Of a DNA stretch of 46,524 nucleotides, positions 35,584 to 43,461 are shown piece after piece. Source of the stretch: CAYFVR01 sp046541515. Its GTDB lineage: Bacteria; Desulfobacterota; Desulfobacteria; Desulfobacterales; Desulfococcaceae. The DNA lies in assembly GCA_046541515.1 (NCBI GenBank), contig JBKHDD010000017.1:1-46524 (forward strand), in the 5' to 3' direction. Below the pieces are notes generated by a model. It saw nothing but the letters and a program-made list of their open reading frames with translations. It ran no database searches and had not been told where the DNA came from. Numbering within the stretch: the stretch's first letter is position 1; each line of letters starts with the position of its first letter. Position numbers and translations under genes: made by a program.

Positions 35584-35673
35584 ATGCGTCGTCCTTCGAC
35601 CCGCAAGTCACGCAAGTCAAACGTCCAAGTCATTCATTCCCATAAATGCAAATTCAGAAAGGAACGTTCATGA
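35584..35673 (+). other. possible upstream leader ORF of metK
   Basis: A 29-codon frame (MRRPSTRKSRKSNVQ ... KERS) whose TGA overlaps the metK start as ATGA. The peptide is very basic, and its DNA has two tandem CGCAAGTCA copies (35602-35619). No clear Shine-Dalgarno is present. It could couple translation into metK or be a chance frame. Confidence 0.25.
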
Positions 35674-36875
35674 GCAAGCTTCAGAACACCCATGTCTTCA
35701 CCTCCGAATCGGTCAGCGAAGGCCATCCCGACAAAGTATGCGACCAGGTTTCGGACGCCATCCTCGACGCCTGCCTGGAAAAAGATCCCAAAAGCAAAGT
35801 GGCCTGCGAAACGGCGGTCGCCACCGATTTTCTGATGAATCTGGGCGAAATCACCTGCAAAGGCTGGGACGAAATCGACCCGGAAAAAATTGCCCGCCAA
35901 GTGGTTCGGGAGATCGGCTACGACCGGGAGGAACTCCGGTTCTCCGCGGATACCTTTGAATACATCAGCCGTCTGCATCCCCAGTCCCGCGACATCGCCC
36001 AGGGCGTCCTCGAGGGCGAAGGGCTGTTCAAGGAGCAGGGCGCGGGCGACCAGGGCATGATGTTCGGCTACGCCACCAACGCCACCCCGTCCCTCATGCC
36101 GGCTCCGATTCACTACAGCCACCTGCTGCTCAACCATCTCCAACGGATTCGGAAAACCGGCGAAATCGACTATCTCCGCCCAGACGCCAAGACCCAGGTG
36201 TCTGTGCTCCATGAAAACGGCAAGCCCAGCCGGATCACCAACATCGTCATTTCCCATCAGACCGCCGACATGCCCCTGGAAAAAATCCGGAAGGACCTGG
36301 TGGGCGTGGCGCGGGAAGTGCTCGGCTCCACGAATCTGCTGGACGACGACACCGAATACTACATCAACCCCACCGGGAAGTTCGTCATCGGCGGCCCCCA
36401 CGGAGACGCGGGGCTCACCGGCCGGAAGATCATCGTGGACACCTACGGCGGCGTGGGCTGCCACGGCGGCGGCGCGTTTTCCGGCAAAGATCCGTCCAAG
36501 GTGGACCGTTCCGCGGCCTACTACGCCCGGTACGCGGCCAAGAACATCGTGGCCGCCGATCTGGCCGACAAGTGCGAAATCCAGGTGGCCTACGCCATCG
36601 GCGTGGCCAAGCCGCTGAGCATCAACGTGGACACCTTCGGCACCGGCAAGGTCTCCGAGGAAAACATTCAGAAGGTGCTGGAATCCGGCGAACTGTTCGA
36701 CTTCCGCCCGGCCTCCATCACCAAGGATCTGGACCTCGCCCGGCCCGACGGCTGGAGCTACCGCGACACCTCCGTCACCGGCCACTTTGGCCGCGACATG
36801 TTCCCCTGGGAAAAGGCCGACAAGGCCGCCGACCTTCGGAACGCGCTGGGCCTGAAGGAAAGGCGCGTGGCATGA
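35670..36875 (+). CDS. metK: S-adenosylmethionine synthetase
   Basis: A 401-residue cytoplasmic enzyme making SAM from methionine and ATP. Start at 35670 (MSKLQNTHVFTSESVSEGHP) follows AAAGGAACG. Family motifs are complete: GHPDKVCDQVSDAILD (ATP and metal binding), GAGDQGMMFGYAT, and GGGAFSGKDPSKVDRS, the P-loop-like signature; length is normal. It is the first gene of the operon and overlaps the kinase gene by four bases (ATGA). Placement with adenosine kinase, ahcY and methyltransferases indicates a dedicated SAM supply. Transcription is probably sigma-54 dependent. Confidence 0.98.
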   Translation: MSKLQNTHVFTSESVSEGHPDKVCDQVSDAILDACLEKDPKSKVACETAVATDFLMNLGEITCKGWDEIDPEKIARQVVREIGYDREELRFSADTFEYISRLHPQSRDIAQGVLEGEGLFKEQGAGDQGMMFGYATNATPSLMPAPIHYSHLLLNHLQRIRKTGEIDYLRPDAKTQVSVLHENGKPSRITNIVISHQTADMPLEKIRKDLVGVAREVLGSTNLLDDDTEYYINPTGKFVIGGPHGDAGLTGRKIIVDTYGGVGCHGGGAFSGKDPSKVDRSAAYYARYAAKNIVAADLADKCEIQVAYAIGVAKPLSINVDTFGTGKVSEENIQKVLESGELFDFRPASITKDLDLARPDGWSYRDTSVTGHFGRDMFPWEKADKAADLRNALGLKERRVA

Positions 36876-37873
36876 ACGTCCGCCTGAACAATCTCCGGGG
36901 GCCGATGATCGGCGTCGGCTCCCCGGTGGTGGATCAGATCGCCCGGGTGCCGGAAAACTTTCTGAAAACGGTGGGCGGCGAAAAGGGCGGCATGGAGCTG
37001 GTGGACGCCGAAACCCTGGAGCGGCTGCTGGCTTCGGTGCCGGAAAAGCCGCTTTTCGCCCCGGGCGGCAGCGCCGGCAACACCGCCTTCGCCATGGCCC
37101 GTCTCGGAGTTCCCAGCCGGTTTCTGGGCGCCATTGGCGCGGACGAGCCCGGCGCCTTTTACCGGAACACCTTCCAGACCATCGGCGGCGACGATCGCGC
37201 CTTTCGAATTCAGAAAGACTTGCCCACCGCCCGCTGCCTGAGCCTGGTGACGCCGGACGGGGAACGGACCATGCGCACCCATCTGGGCGCGGCCATGACC
37301 CTGGCCCCGGAGCACATTTCTCCGGAGGACTTCGGCGGATGCGTCCATGCCCACGTGGAAGGCTATCTGCTGTTCAACCCGGATCTCATGCGCCACGTGC
37401 TGACCGCGGCCAAGGCCGCGGGTTGCACCGTCAGCGTGGACTTGGCCTCCTTTGAAGTGGTGCAGGCCAGCCACACGCTGCTGCCAGAGTTGCTGAGCGA
37501 ATTCGTGGACATCGTTTTCGCCAACGAGGAGGAGGCCGAAGCCTTCGCGGGCGCCACCGACCCCGAAGCCTGTCGGGATTCGCTGGGACAGTTCTGCGAT
37601 ACGGTGGCGGTAAAAATCGGCGCCGAGGGCGCGCTGCTTCGCCGAGGCGACGAAACCTGCCGCGTTCCGGCCATCCCCGTGGACCGGGTGGTGGACACCA
37701 CCGGCGCGGGCGACCTGTGGGCCGCCGGGTTCCTGTTCGGCATCCTGAACGATTATCCGCTGGAAAAGTGCGGCGCCTGCGGCGCGGCCCTGGGCGGAGC
37801 GGTGGTGACCCTGGAAGGCGCCACCCTTCCGGAACCGATCTGGAACCGGCTGCGGGAACAAGTGGTCGCCTGA
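36872..37873 (+). CDS. PfkB-family adenosine kinase-like sugar kinase
   Basis: A 333-residue cytoplasmic kinase. The start ATG at 36872 overlaps the metK stop, so translation is coupled. PfkB signatures are present: the substrate-side GGSAGNTAFAMARLG and the C-terminal DTTGAGDLWAAGFLFG with the catalytic Asp and anion hole; FANEEEAEAF is also typical. In the metK/ahcY setting the natural substrate is adenosine released by SAH hydrolase. Phosphorylating it to AMP pulls the reversible hydrolysis forward and relieves product inhibition of methyltransferases. Specificity for adenosine rather than another nucleoside or sugar is inferred from context. Confidence 0.88.
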   Translation: MNVRLNNLRGPMIGVGSPVVDQIARVPENFLKTVGGEKGGMELVDAETLERLLASVPEKPLFAPGGSAGNTAFAMARLGVPSRFLGAIGADEPGAFYRNTFQTIGGDDRAFRIQKDLPTARCLSLVTPDGERTMRTHLGAAMTLAPEHISPEDFGGCVHAHVEGYLLFNPDLMRHVLTAAKAAGCTVSVDLASFEVVQASHTLLPELLSEFVDIVFANEEEAEAFAGATDPEACRDSLGQFCDTVAVKIGAEGALLRRGDETCRVPAIPVDRVVDTTGAGDLWAAGFLFGILNDYPLEKCGACGAALGGAVVTLEGATLPEPIWNRLREQVVA

Positions 37874-38012
37874 CCATTCATTGAACCAACGGTTTTCCGC
37901 CCTCGGTTCAAATTAACCGATTCAACGCAACCCGGGACGCGCGCCCGGAACGCCAAACGGCTTCCGGGCGAAAGGGAGCGTCCATTTCATTGAAAAAAAG
38001 CAAGGAGCAAGA
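37874..38012 (+). promoter_or_regulatory. ahcY leader with two hairpins
   Basis: Two short inverted repeats: TTGAACC/GGTTCAA (37882-37912) and a 9-bp stem CGCCCGGAA/TTCCGGGCG further on. The ribosome site is CAAGGAGCAAGA before 38013. The layout does not obviously match the SAH riboswitch, but that should be tested with a covariance model. Confidence 0.35.
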
Positions 38013-39509
38013 ATGAGTTCAGATATCGCAATGCGGGATCGGGTTGACGCCGACTCCGCGCTCGCCGAAATTTCCGAAATTCTTTCCGGCGTCGCGGTGA
38101 ACGCCGCCCCGGACTACAAAATCGCCGACATCGAACTGGCGAGCTGGGGCCGTCGAGAAATCGAAATTGCCGAAAAAGAGATGCCGGGCCTGATGGCGAC
38201 CCGCGAAAAATATGGTCCGGACCAGCCCCTCAAGGGCGTTCGGGTCATGGGCAGCCTGCACATGACCATCCAGACCGCCGTGCTCATCGAGACGCTGACG
38301 GCGCTGGGCGCGGACGTCCGCTGGGCCAGTTGCAACATCTTTTCCACCCAGGATCACGCCGCCGCGGCCATCGCCGCGGCCGGGGTTCCGGTGTTCGCCT
38401 GGAAGGGCGAAACCCTGGAAGAGTACTGGTGGTGCACCCTGCGCGCCATGACCTGGCCGGACGGCAAGACTCCGCAACTCATCGTGGACGACGGCGGAGA
38501 CGCCACCCTGCTGATGCACCGGGGGCTGGCCGCCGAAATAGACCCATCCATCCTGAACGTGCCCACGGACAACAAGGAGCTGTCCATCGTGAACAACCTG
38601 CTGAAGGAGGTCGCGGAAGCCGACGGCGACTTCTGGCGGCGGGCCGTGGAGGACTGGGTGGGCGTTTCCGAAGAGACCACCACCGGCGTCCATCGCCTGT
38701 ACCATATGCAGAAGGACGGCAGCCTCCAGGTGCCGGCCATCAACGTCAACGACTCCGTCACCAAGTCCAAGTTCGACAACGTGTACGGCTGCCGACACTC
38801 CCTGGTGGACGGCATCTCCCGGGCCATGGACGTGATGCTGGCCGGCAAGACCGCCATGATCTGCGGCTTCGGCGACGTGGGCAAAGGCTCCGCCGAGTCC
38901 CTGGCCGCCCAGAAATGCCGGGTCCTGGTGTCCGAGGTGGACCCCATTTGCGCCCTGCAGGCCTGCATGGCCGGCTACACCGTCTGCACCGTGGAGCAGG
39001 CCCTGGACAAGGCCGACCTGTTCGTGACCACCACCGGCAACAAGGACGTCATCACCGCCGAGCACATGAGCAAGATGAAGGATCAGGCCATCGTCTGCAA
39101 CATCGGCCACTTCGACAACGAGATCCAGGTGGACAAGCTCAACAACTGGCCCGGCGTGGAGCGCACGACCATCAAGCCCCAGGTGGACAAGTACACCTTC
39201 CCCGCCGGAAACAGCATCTTCCTGCTGGCCGAGGGCCGGCTGGTGAACCTGGGCTGCGCCACCGGCCACCCCAGTTTCGTGATGTCCAACAGCTTCACCA
39301 ACCAGGTGCTGGCCCAGATCGATCTGTGGGAAAACCGGAAGACCCGCGAGGTCGGGGTGTACGTGCTGAGCAAGAAGCTGGACGAAGAGGTGGCCAAGCT
39401 GCATCTCGACAAGCTCGGCGCCACCCTCACCCGCATGTCGCCGGAACAGGCCGACTACATCGGCGTGCCGGTGGAAGGTCCCTACAAGCCGGAGCACTAC
39501 CGGTACTAA
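38013..39509 (+). CDS. ahcY: adenosylhomocysteinase (SAH hydrolase)
   Basis: A 498-residue cytoplasmic NAD-dependent enzyme that splits SAH into homocysteine and adenosine. Start follows GGAGCAAGA. Conserved blocks: MGSLHMTIQTAVLIETL, SCNIFSTQDHAAAAIA, VNDSVTKSKFDNVYGCRHSL, NAD site GFGDVGKGSAESL, CNIGHFDNEIQVD and the C-terminal KPEHYRY that enters the neighbouring subunit. It carries the ~40-residue insertion (after PQLIVDDGGDATLLMHRG) found in most bacterial proteins. It removes the potent methyltransferase inhibitor SAH made by the downstream enzymes. It sits 139 bases after the kinase gene. Confidence 0.98.
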   Translation: MSSDIAMRDRVDADSALAEISEILSGVAVNAAPDYKIADIELASWGRREIEIAEKEMPGLMATREKYGPDQPLKGVRVMGSLHMTIQTAVLIETLTALGADVRWASCNIFSTQDHAAAAIAAAGVPVFAWKGETLEEYWWCTLRAMTWPDGKTPQLIVDDGGDATLLMHRGLAAEIDPSILNVPTDNKELSIVNNLLKEVAEADGDFWRRAVEDWVGVSEETTTGVHRLYHMQKDGSLQVPAINVNDSVTKSKFDNVYGCRHSLVDGISRAMDVMLAGKTAMICGFGDVGKGSAESLAAQKCRVLVSEVDPICALQACMAGYTVCTVEQALDKADLFVTTTGNKDVITAEHMSKMKDQAIVCNIGHFDNEIQVDKLNNWPGVERTTIKPQVDKYTFPAGNSIFLLAEGRLVNLGCATGHPSFVMSNSFTNQVLAQIDLWENRKTREVGVYVLSKKLDEEVAKLHLDKLGATLTRMSPEQADYIGVPVEGPYKPEHYRY

Positions 39510-39563
39510 TCGCCGGGCTTTTCCCGCGGCCGCCCCGCTCCGGGACGTCCGCGGAAGATCGAT

Positions 39564-39604
39564 CCTCCGGACCGAATTCCGCCCCCCGGAGTTCGGTCCG
39601 GAGG
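39564..39604 (+). terminator. hairpin between ahcY and methyltransferase 1
   Basis: An 18-bp stem with one mismatch (CCTCCGGACCGAATTCCG and CGGAGTTCGGTCCGGAGG) around a C-rich loop. There is no T-tract, so it is more likely a processing or stability element setting relative expression than a full terminator. Confidence 0.5.
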
Positions 39605-39648
39605 CCGATCCGGGACGGCGGGGAAATCCGCCGTCGGAACGACGCGAA

Positions 39649-39683
39649 GGCGCCTCCCTTGCAAAACGGGACAAGGAGGCGCC
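39649..39683 (+). promoter_or_regulatory. second hairpin before methyltransferase 1
   Basis: GGCGCCTCCCTTG and CAAGGAGGCGCC pair with one bulged C around a 10-base loop. It is separate from the ribosome site (AAAAAAAGGAG, near 39720-39731) and may protect the 5' end of a processed methyltransferase message. Confidence 0.4.
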
Positions 39684-39740
39684 GCGCCAACGCGAGCCGA
39701 TCCCGACGCATGTTCAAATAAAAAAAAGGAGAAAGCCGCC

Positions 39741-40370
39741 ATGGCTGGAACGCCCGAACTTTGGATCGCGACCTACGAAGCCGAAACCTCCCAAGAACTC
39801 GCCGACGCCTATCAAAAATGGGCGGGCGACTACGATACCGACACGGTGGACGGCATGGGATACGTCGGCCCCATTACGGCCGTCTCCATGCTGAATCATT
39901 ACCTGAACTCCAAAACCGCCCGGGTGCTGGACGCCGGCTGCGGCACCGGCCTGGTGGGCGAAATCCTTCACGAAATGGGCTACGGCAACGTGGACGCCAT
40001 GGACTACTCCTGCGACATGCTTCGCGAAGCCGAGAAAAAAGACGTCTATAACGAGTGCTTCGAAGAGGACATGAACCGGGACCTGGCTCTGCCGGACAAC
40101 GCCTACGACGCCACCATCTGCGTGGGCACCTTCACCTACGCCCACGTCGGCCCGGACGCATTTGAAGAGCTGGTCCGCGTCACCAAACCCGGCGGCCACA
40201 TCACCTTCACCATCCGCGACGGCGCCTACCAGGAATACGGCTACCGCGACAAAATGCTGGAGCTGGAAGCCGACAACATCTGGCGGCTTCAGGAAATGCG
40301 CGAAAAAGACTACCTGGTGAAGGAAAACGTCACCGCGAAGTTCTGCACCTACCAGGTGCTGCCCGCCTAA
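39741..40370 (+). CDS. class I SAM-dependent methyltransferase 1 (WBSCR27/METTL27-like)
   Basis: A 209-residue cytoplasmic methyltransferase with AAAGGAG upstream. Helical N-terminus LADAYQKWAGDYDTDT, motif I VLDAGCGTGLVGE (SAM binding), the acidic strand-2 region VDAMDYSCDML, post-I EEDMNRDL, motif IV region ATICVGTFTYAHV, and VRVTKPGGHITFTIRDG. The short Rossmann-only form and sequence pattern resemble METTL27/WBSCR27-type small-molecule methyltransferases. It differs from glycine-sarcosine N-methyltransferases, which are longer and share no obvious motifs beyond SAM binding. It is a close paralogue of the next gene. The operon context says high-flux methylation; the acceptor is unknown. 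Confidence 0.85.
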   Translation: MAGTPELWIATYEAETSQELADAYQKWAGDYDTDTVDGMGYVGPITAVSMLNHYLNSKTARVLDAGCGTGLVGEILHEMGYGNVDAMDYSCDMLREAEKKDVYNECFEEDMNRDLALPDNAYDATICVGTFTYAHVGPDAFEELVRVTKPGGHITFTIRDGAYQEYGYRDKMLELEADNIWRLQEMREKDYLVKENVTAKFCTYQVLPA

Positions 40371-40410
40371 AACCTCGAATCGGACGACCTCGAATCGGAC
40401 GACGAGGTTT
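40370..40410 (+). repeat. 15-bp tandem duplication within a hairpin
   Basis: CCTCGAATCGGACGA occurs twice in tandem (40373-40387, 40388-40402). AAACCTCG (40370-40377) pairs with CGAGGTTT (40403-40410), enclosing the copies, immediately after the stop codon of methyltransferase 1. Confidence 0.7.
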
Positions 40411-40472
40411 CGCGCGAACCGACAACGGCCTCCCTCGGAGGCCGAAAAAAATATATCTGGGAAGGAAAAAAC

Positions 40473-41111
40473 ATGGAAAAGCAAGTGATCAGCGACCGAG
40501 AAACGCTGAACAAAGTCTATACCGCCACCGACCACCAAGAGCTGATGGACGCCTATAAATCCTGGGCGACCAATTACGACGCCGACACGGTGGGCGCGTT
40601 CGGCTACGTGGCCCACATCGCCTCCGCCAAGGCGTTGGACGACGCCCTGGACCGGAAGGACGCCTACATCCTCGACGCCGGTTGCGGCACGGGCCTGGTG
40701 GCGGAAGAGCTGGCCAAAATGGGCTACACCCGGATGGACGCCCTGGACTATTCCCAGGAAATGCTCGACGAGGCCGAGGAAAAGGGGCTGTACAAGCGCC
40801 ACATCCAGGCCGACCTGAGCAAGCCGCTGGACATGGAGGACAACCGCTACGACGCCATCGTCTGCACCGGCACCTTCACCTACGGCCACGTCAAGGCCAA
40901 CGCCTTCGACGAGCTGGTCCGGATCACCAAGCCCGGCGGGATCATCGCCTTCACCATCCGCGAAGGCGCCTACGAAGATTACGGCTACCGGGAGCGAATG
41001 ATCGACCTGGAGCGGGAAAACGCCTGGGAACTGCTCGGCATGTACGACGCCGATTATCTGAAAAAAGAGGGAATCACCTGTAAAATGTGCACCTACAAGG
41101 TGACCGGCTGA
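40473..41111 (+). CDS. class I SAM-dependent methyltransferase 2 (paralogue of 1)
   Basis: A 212-residue methyltransferase with GGGAAGGA upstream. It aligns end to end with the previous gene at roughly half identity: LMDAYKSWATNYDADT, ILDAGCGTGLVAEELAKMGY, DALDYSQEMLDEAEEKGLY, AIVCTGTFTYGHV, LVRITKPGGIIAFTIREGAY, and the shared C-terminal C(K/T)MCTYKV pattern. Tandem duplication followed by divergence suggests successive methylations of one scaffold, or methylation of two related acceptors. The conserved TFTYxHV and FTIRxGAYxxYGYR stretches, unusual among class I enzymes, probably form the acceptor site (inference). Cytoplasmic; no signal. Confidence 0.85.
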   Translation: MEKQVISDRETLNKVYTATDHQELMDAYKSWATNYDADTVGAFGYVAHIASAKALDDALDRKDAYILDAGCGTGLVAEELAKMGYTRMDALDYSQEMLDEAEEKGLYKRHIQADLSKPLDMEDNRYDAIVCTGTFTYGHVKANAFDELVRITKPGGIIAFTIREGAYEDYGYRERMIDLERENAWELLGMYDADYLKKEGITCKMCTYKVTG

Positions 41112-41164
41112 CCCCAGACTTCATTCGATTTTAGCACGCGCCCTTCCCGACCCGGTTCCATCGC

Positions 41165-41202
41165 GCTCCGGCGCGGACGCGCCCCCGCGTCCGCGCCGGA
41201 GC
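41165..41202 (+). terminator. very stable hairpin in the methyltransferase operon
   Basis: GCTCCGGCGCGGACGCG and CGCGTCCGCGCCGGAGC form a perfect 17-bp stem with loop CCCC. No T-tract follows, so it may limit read-through or block exonucleases. Confidence 0.6.
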
Positions 41203-41354
41203 CTTCCCCGTCCCGCCCGTCGCGCCTTCGTCCGACCCTGACGCCCCCTCCGGCCCGGCCGGCGACGATGGAACGCTCTCTCTTTCGTTCGAACGACGAC
41301 CACAATGGATTTCCCGCCGTCCCGGCGGAGGGGAAATGGAACCCGGTTCGAAAA

Positions 41355-41373
41355 CCGGCCGACGGTCGGCCGG
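41355..41373 (+). promoter_or_regulatory. short palindrome before methyltransferase 3
   Basis: CCGGCCGAC-G-GTCGGCCGG, a perfect 9-bp inverted repeat about 45 bases before the start codon; either an operator or an RNA hairpin. Confidence 0.4.
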
Positions 41374-41419
41374 CATCGACGGGCGTTTTTAAATTCAACG
41401 CAAGGGAGGAGACAAACCC

Positions 41420-42241
41420 ATGAACGAGACGCAAGCCCGATTCAACATTCAAATCCCCGAAATTGACGAAATTGAACAGGGAGAAGAATTTTTCACCATC
41501 GAGGTGGACGGTCGGCCGGAAAAAATCCGGTTTCACGATTACGACCGGATTTACGAAATCCCCGGATTGTACGAACACCTGTTTTACGACCGGTACCAGT
41601 GCAATTCTCCCGAGGTGGTCTGCGGTCTGCTGAAGGAACGGTTGGCCGCCGCGCCGAAAAACGACAATGGGAAGCTCACGGCCCTGGACATCGGCGCGGG
41701 CAACGGCATGGTGGGGGAGCAGCTGGTCAACCTCGGCGCGGAAACGGTGGTGGGCATCGACATCATCGAGGAAGCCGCCCGGGCGGCCCGCCGGGATCGC
41801 CCGGGCGTGTACGCCGACTACCACGTGGCCGACCTGACCCGGCTCGGGCCGGAACTGATCGAATCTTTGTCCGCCATGAATTTCAACTGCATGACCATCG
41901 TGGCCGCGCTGGGCTTCGGCGACATCCCGCCCATGGCCTTCGCCGCGGGCTACAACTTCGTGGGGCCGGACGGCTGGATCGCGTTCAACATCAAGGAAGA
42001 TTTCGTCTGCAAGGAGGATGAAACCGGCTTCTGCAACCTGATCGCGCTGTTGGAGGAAAAAGGCATGATGGAGATTCAGGAGCGTCGCCGCTATCGCCAT
42101 CGCTTCTGCCAGGACGGCGCCCCGCTCTACTACCACGCCGTGGTGGGGAAAAAGCGGCAGGACATTCCGTTGGAGATGGTGCAGGGATTGCAAGTCGGCT
42201 TTCCCAAGGCGTCGTCCGTTTCCGGAGAACCGGTTCTTTGA
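41420..42241 (+). CDS. class I SAM-dependent methyltransferase 3
   Basis: A 273-residue methyltransferase with GGGAGGAG upstream. A ~80-residue N-terminal region (FHDYDRIYEIPGLYEHLFYD, then RYQCNSPEVVCGLLKERL) forms a lid before motif I ALDIGAGNGMVGEQLVNLGA. The Rossmann domain continues with VVGIDIIEEAARAARRDRPG, a motif IV region NCMTIVAALGFGDIPPMAF and GPDGWIAFNIKEDF. It has the closing RHRFCQDGAPLYYHAVVGKK block typical of small-molecule methyltransferases. Not a paralogue of the two preceding enzymes beyond the common fold, so a third chemistry or acceptor is likely. It is the last gene before a strong terminator. Length is close to that of glycine methylating enzymes, but their characteristic motifs are absent. 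Confidence 0.85.
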   Translation: MNETQARFNIQIPEIDEIEQGEEFFTIEVDGRPEKIRFHDYDRIYEIPGLYEHLFYDRYQCNSPEVVCGLLKERLAAAPKNDNGKLTALDIGAGNGMVGEQLVNLGAETVVGIDIIEEAARAARRDRPGVYADYHVADLTRLGPELIESLSAMNFNCMTIVAALGFGDIPPMAFAAGYNFVGPDGWIAFNIKEDFVCKEDETGFCNLIALLEEKGMMEIQERRRYRHRFCQDGAPLYYHAVVGKKRQDIPLEMVQGLQVGFPKASSVSGEPVL

Positions 42242-42308
42242 CGGGGAGACCCCGGACGAAAACGGACGTTGTGGAAAGCAAATATCTCAAATACTAACGG
42301 ATGCTTCA

Positions 42309-42350
42309 GGAAAAGGCCATTTCCGACGTTTCCCGGAAATGGCCTTTTCC
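42309..42350. terminator. bidirectional terminator after the methylation operon
   Basis: A 16-bp perfect inverted repeat (GGAAAAGGCCATTTCC and GGAAATGGCCTTTTCC) with a 10-base loop and TTTT within the distal arm on both strands. It separates the convergent methyltransferase 3 and patatin genes. Confidence 0.85.
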
Positions 42351-42372
42351 CCCGGGCGGATGGATTGTTTTT

Positions 42373-43461
42373 TCATCCCGCCAATCCCGCCATCGGCTCC
42401 ACCGCCTCGCGAATCCGGCCGGATTCCACCAGGTCGGCAAACTCTTCGGCCATGCGCTCCCCCGCCATCGCCGCCCGCTGCCACGCGGCGAATCGATCCA
42501 TGTCCCGACCCAAAAATCGATGGAAATCCTTCCGGTCCGGAATCCTTCCACCGGGGAGACTTCGAACCATCTCGGGCGAGGGCGAAACCAGCAAAACCTT
42601 GTCCATGTTCGCGGCCGAGGGCCGACGCCAGGTCAGCTTTTTGTCCAGCCAGCCGGGGATGACCCGGTCGGCGTAGTGGGGAAACAGCACCAGCCCGTCC
42701 GCTTCCGGCGGCAGAAACGGGATATCCAGGTGATAGTCGATCACGCCGCCGTCCCGGTAGACGCCCGGGGGCGCGTCGGGGATGTCCGCCACGCCTTCCA
42801 TCACCAGCGGAATCGAGCCCGAGGCCATCAGGGCCGAACGCAGGTTCCGCCGGGTGAGGGCCAGCCGATGGAGGGGGAACCCGTTCATCCGGGCGAAGGG
42901 CGGAACCTGGCGGGAATCGAAAAAGAGGACCCGCTCGAAAAACAAGCCCAGCAGGCGCCGCCCGGCCAGGTTGGCCATCGCCGCACCGGCGAAACCGGCC
43001 ATCAGGGAAAACCGATCCGCCCCGGAAACCGGCGCGCGAGACCGCACCGCCAGCACGCTGAGCCGATAGGCCGGATGGGAAAGAATGGACGCGATTTCCG
43101 CTTCCCCCAGAAACCGATTCAGAATTTTCCGGCCCATGGCGCTGATCTCGGCGGGTCCGGGATTCGGGGAATAGGTCTGCGCCATGTAGGCCCGCCGGAA
43201 CCGCTCCACGGCTTCCGGCGCGCCGGCCGCGGCGGCGGCGAAACGCCAGGCCCCGCTGGAGGCGCCCACCAGAAAAAGCGGCGTTTTCCGATCCCGAAAC
43301 CAGTCTCCGAACAAAAAACGATCCAGCCCCGAAAGCACCAGAAATTTGGGACCGCCCGCCGCCCCCGCCACAATCCGCACCGCTTCGGGCCGCAACCCTT
43401 CATCCCGAATCCGGTTTAGCGCTCCGGCGCCCGCCCGCAACGTCATCAACCGTGCCGTCAT
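42373..43461 (-). CDS. patatin-like phospholipase
   Basis: A 362-residue predicted lipid acyl hydrolase. The oxyanion-hole region is GAAGGPK, the nucleophile motif is GASSG (G-x-S-x-G) within FLVGASSGAWRFA, and the catalytic Asp is in YRDGGVIDYH, together the Ser-Asp dyad of the patatin family. No signal peptide is evident, so it is probably cytoplasmic or peripheral at the membrane. GLVLFPHYADRVIPGWLDKK is conserved in a subgroup of proteobacterial patatin-like proteins. It is monocistronic on the minus strand and divergent from the flavoprotein gene. Possible roles are membrane lipid turnover or a secreted effector; the sequence does not decide. Confidence 0.88.
   Translation of the reverse strand: MTARLMTLRAGAGALNRIRDEGLRPEAVRIVAGAAGGPKFLVLSGLDRFLFGDWFRDRKTPLFLVGASSGAWRFAAAAAGAPEAVERFRRAYMAQTYSPNPGPAEISAMGRKILNRFLGEAEIASILSHPAYRLSVLAVRSRAPVSGADRFSLMAGFAGAAMANLAGRRLLGLFFERVLFFDSRQVPPFARMNGFPLHRLALTRRNLRSALMASGSIPLVMEGVADIPDAPPGVYRDGGVIDYHLDIPFLPPEADGLVLFPHYADRVIPGWLDKKLTWRRPSAANMDKVLLVSPSPEMVRSLPGGRIPDRKDFHRFLGRDMDRFAAWQRAAMAGERMAEEFADLVESGRIREAVEPMAGLAG

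Larger units (their letters stand above)
34930..35669. other. control region between the sigma-54 activator and metK
   Basis: 740 bases with no convincing gene. They contain an AT-rich inverted repeat (35471-35496), the -24/-12 promoter (35531-35546) and a leader of about 110 bases with a possible 29-codon upstream frame (35584-35673). No SAM or SAH riboswitch pattern could be recognised by eye. Confidence 0.6.
41112..41419. other. long spacer with strong hairpins before methyltransferase 3
   Basis: 308 bases without a gene. They hold a 17-bp perfect hairpin (41165-41202), a 9-bp one (41355-41373) and the ribosome site GGGAGGAG of the next gene. A separate promoter for methyltransferase 3 is possible but no consensus was found. 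Confidence 0.5.

Noticed and set aside
37874..38012. SAH riboswitch before ahcY
   Set aside because: Hairpins are present, but the conserved SAH riboswitch core could not be recognised by eye; a covariance-model search would decide.
40430..40452. terminator between methyltransferases 1 and 2 (CGGCCTCC-CTC-GGAGGCCG)
   Set aside because: The hairpin is followed by A residues on the plus strand, so it lacks the T-tract needed in the operon's direction.
39741..42241. assignment of the methyltransferases as glycine betaine synthesis enzymes (GSMT/SDMT)
   Set aside because: Operon context fits, but lengths and motifs of genes 1 and 2, and the lid region of gene 3, do not match those families as I know them.
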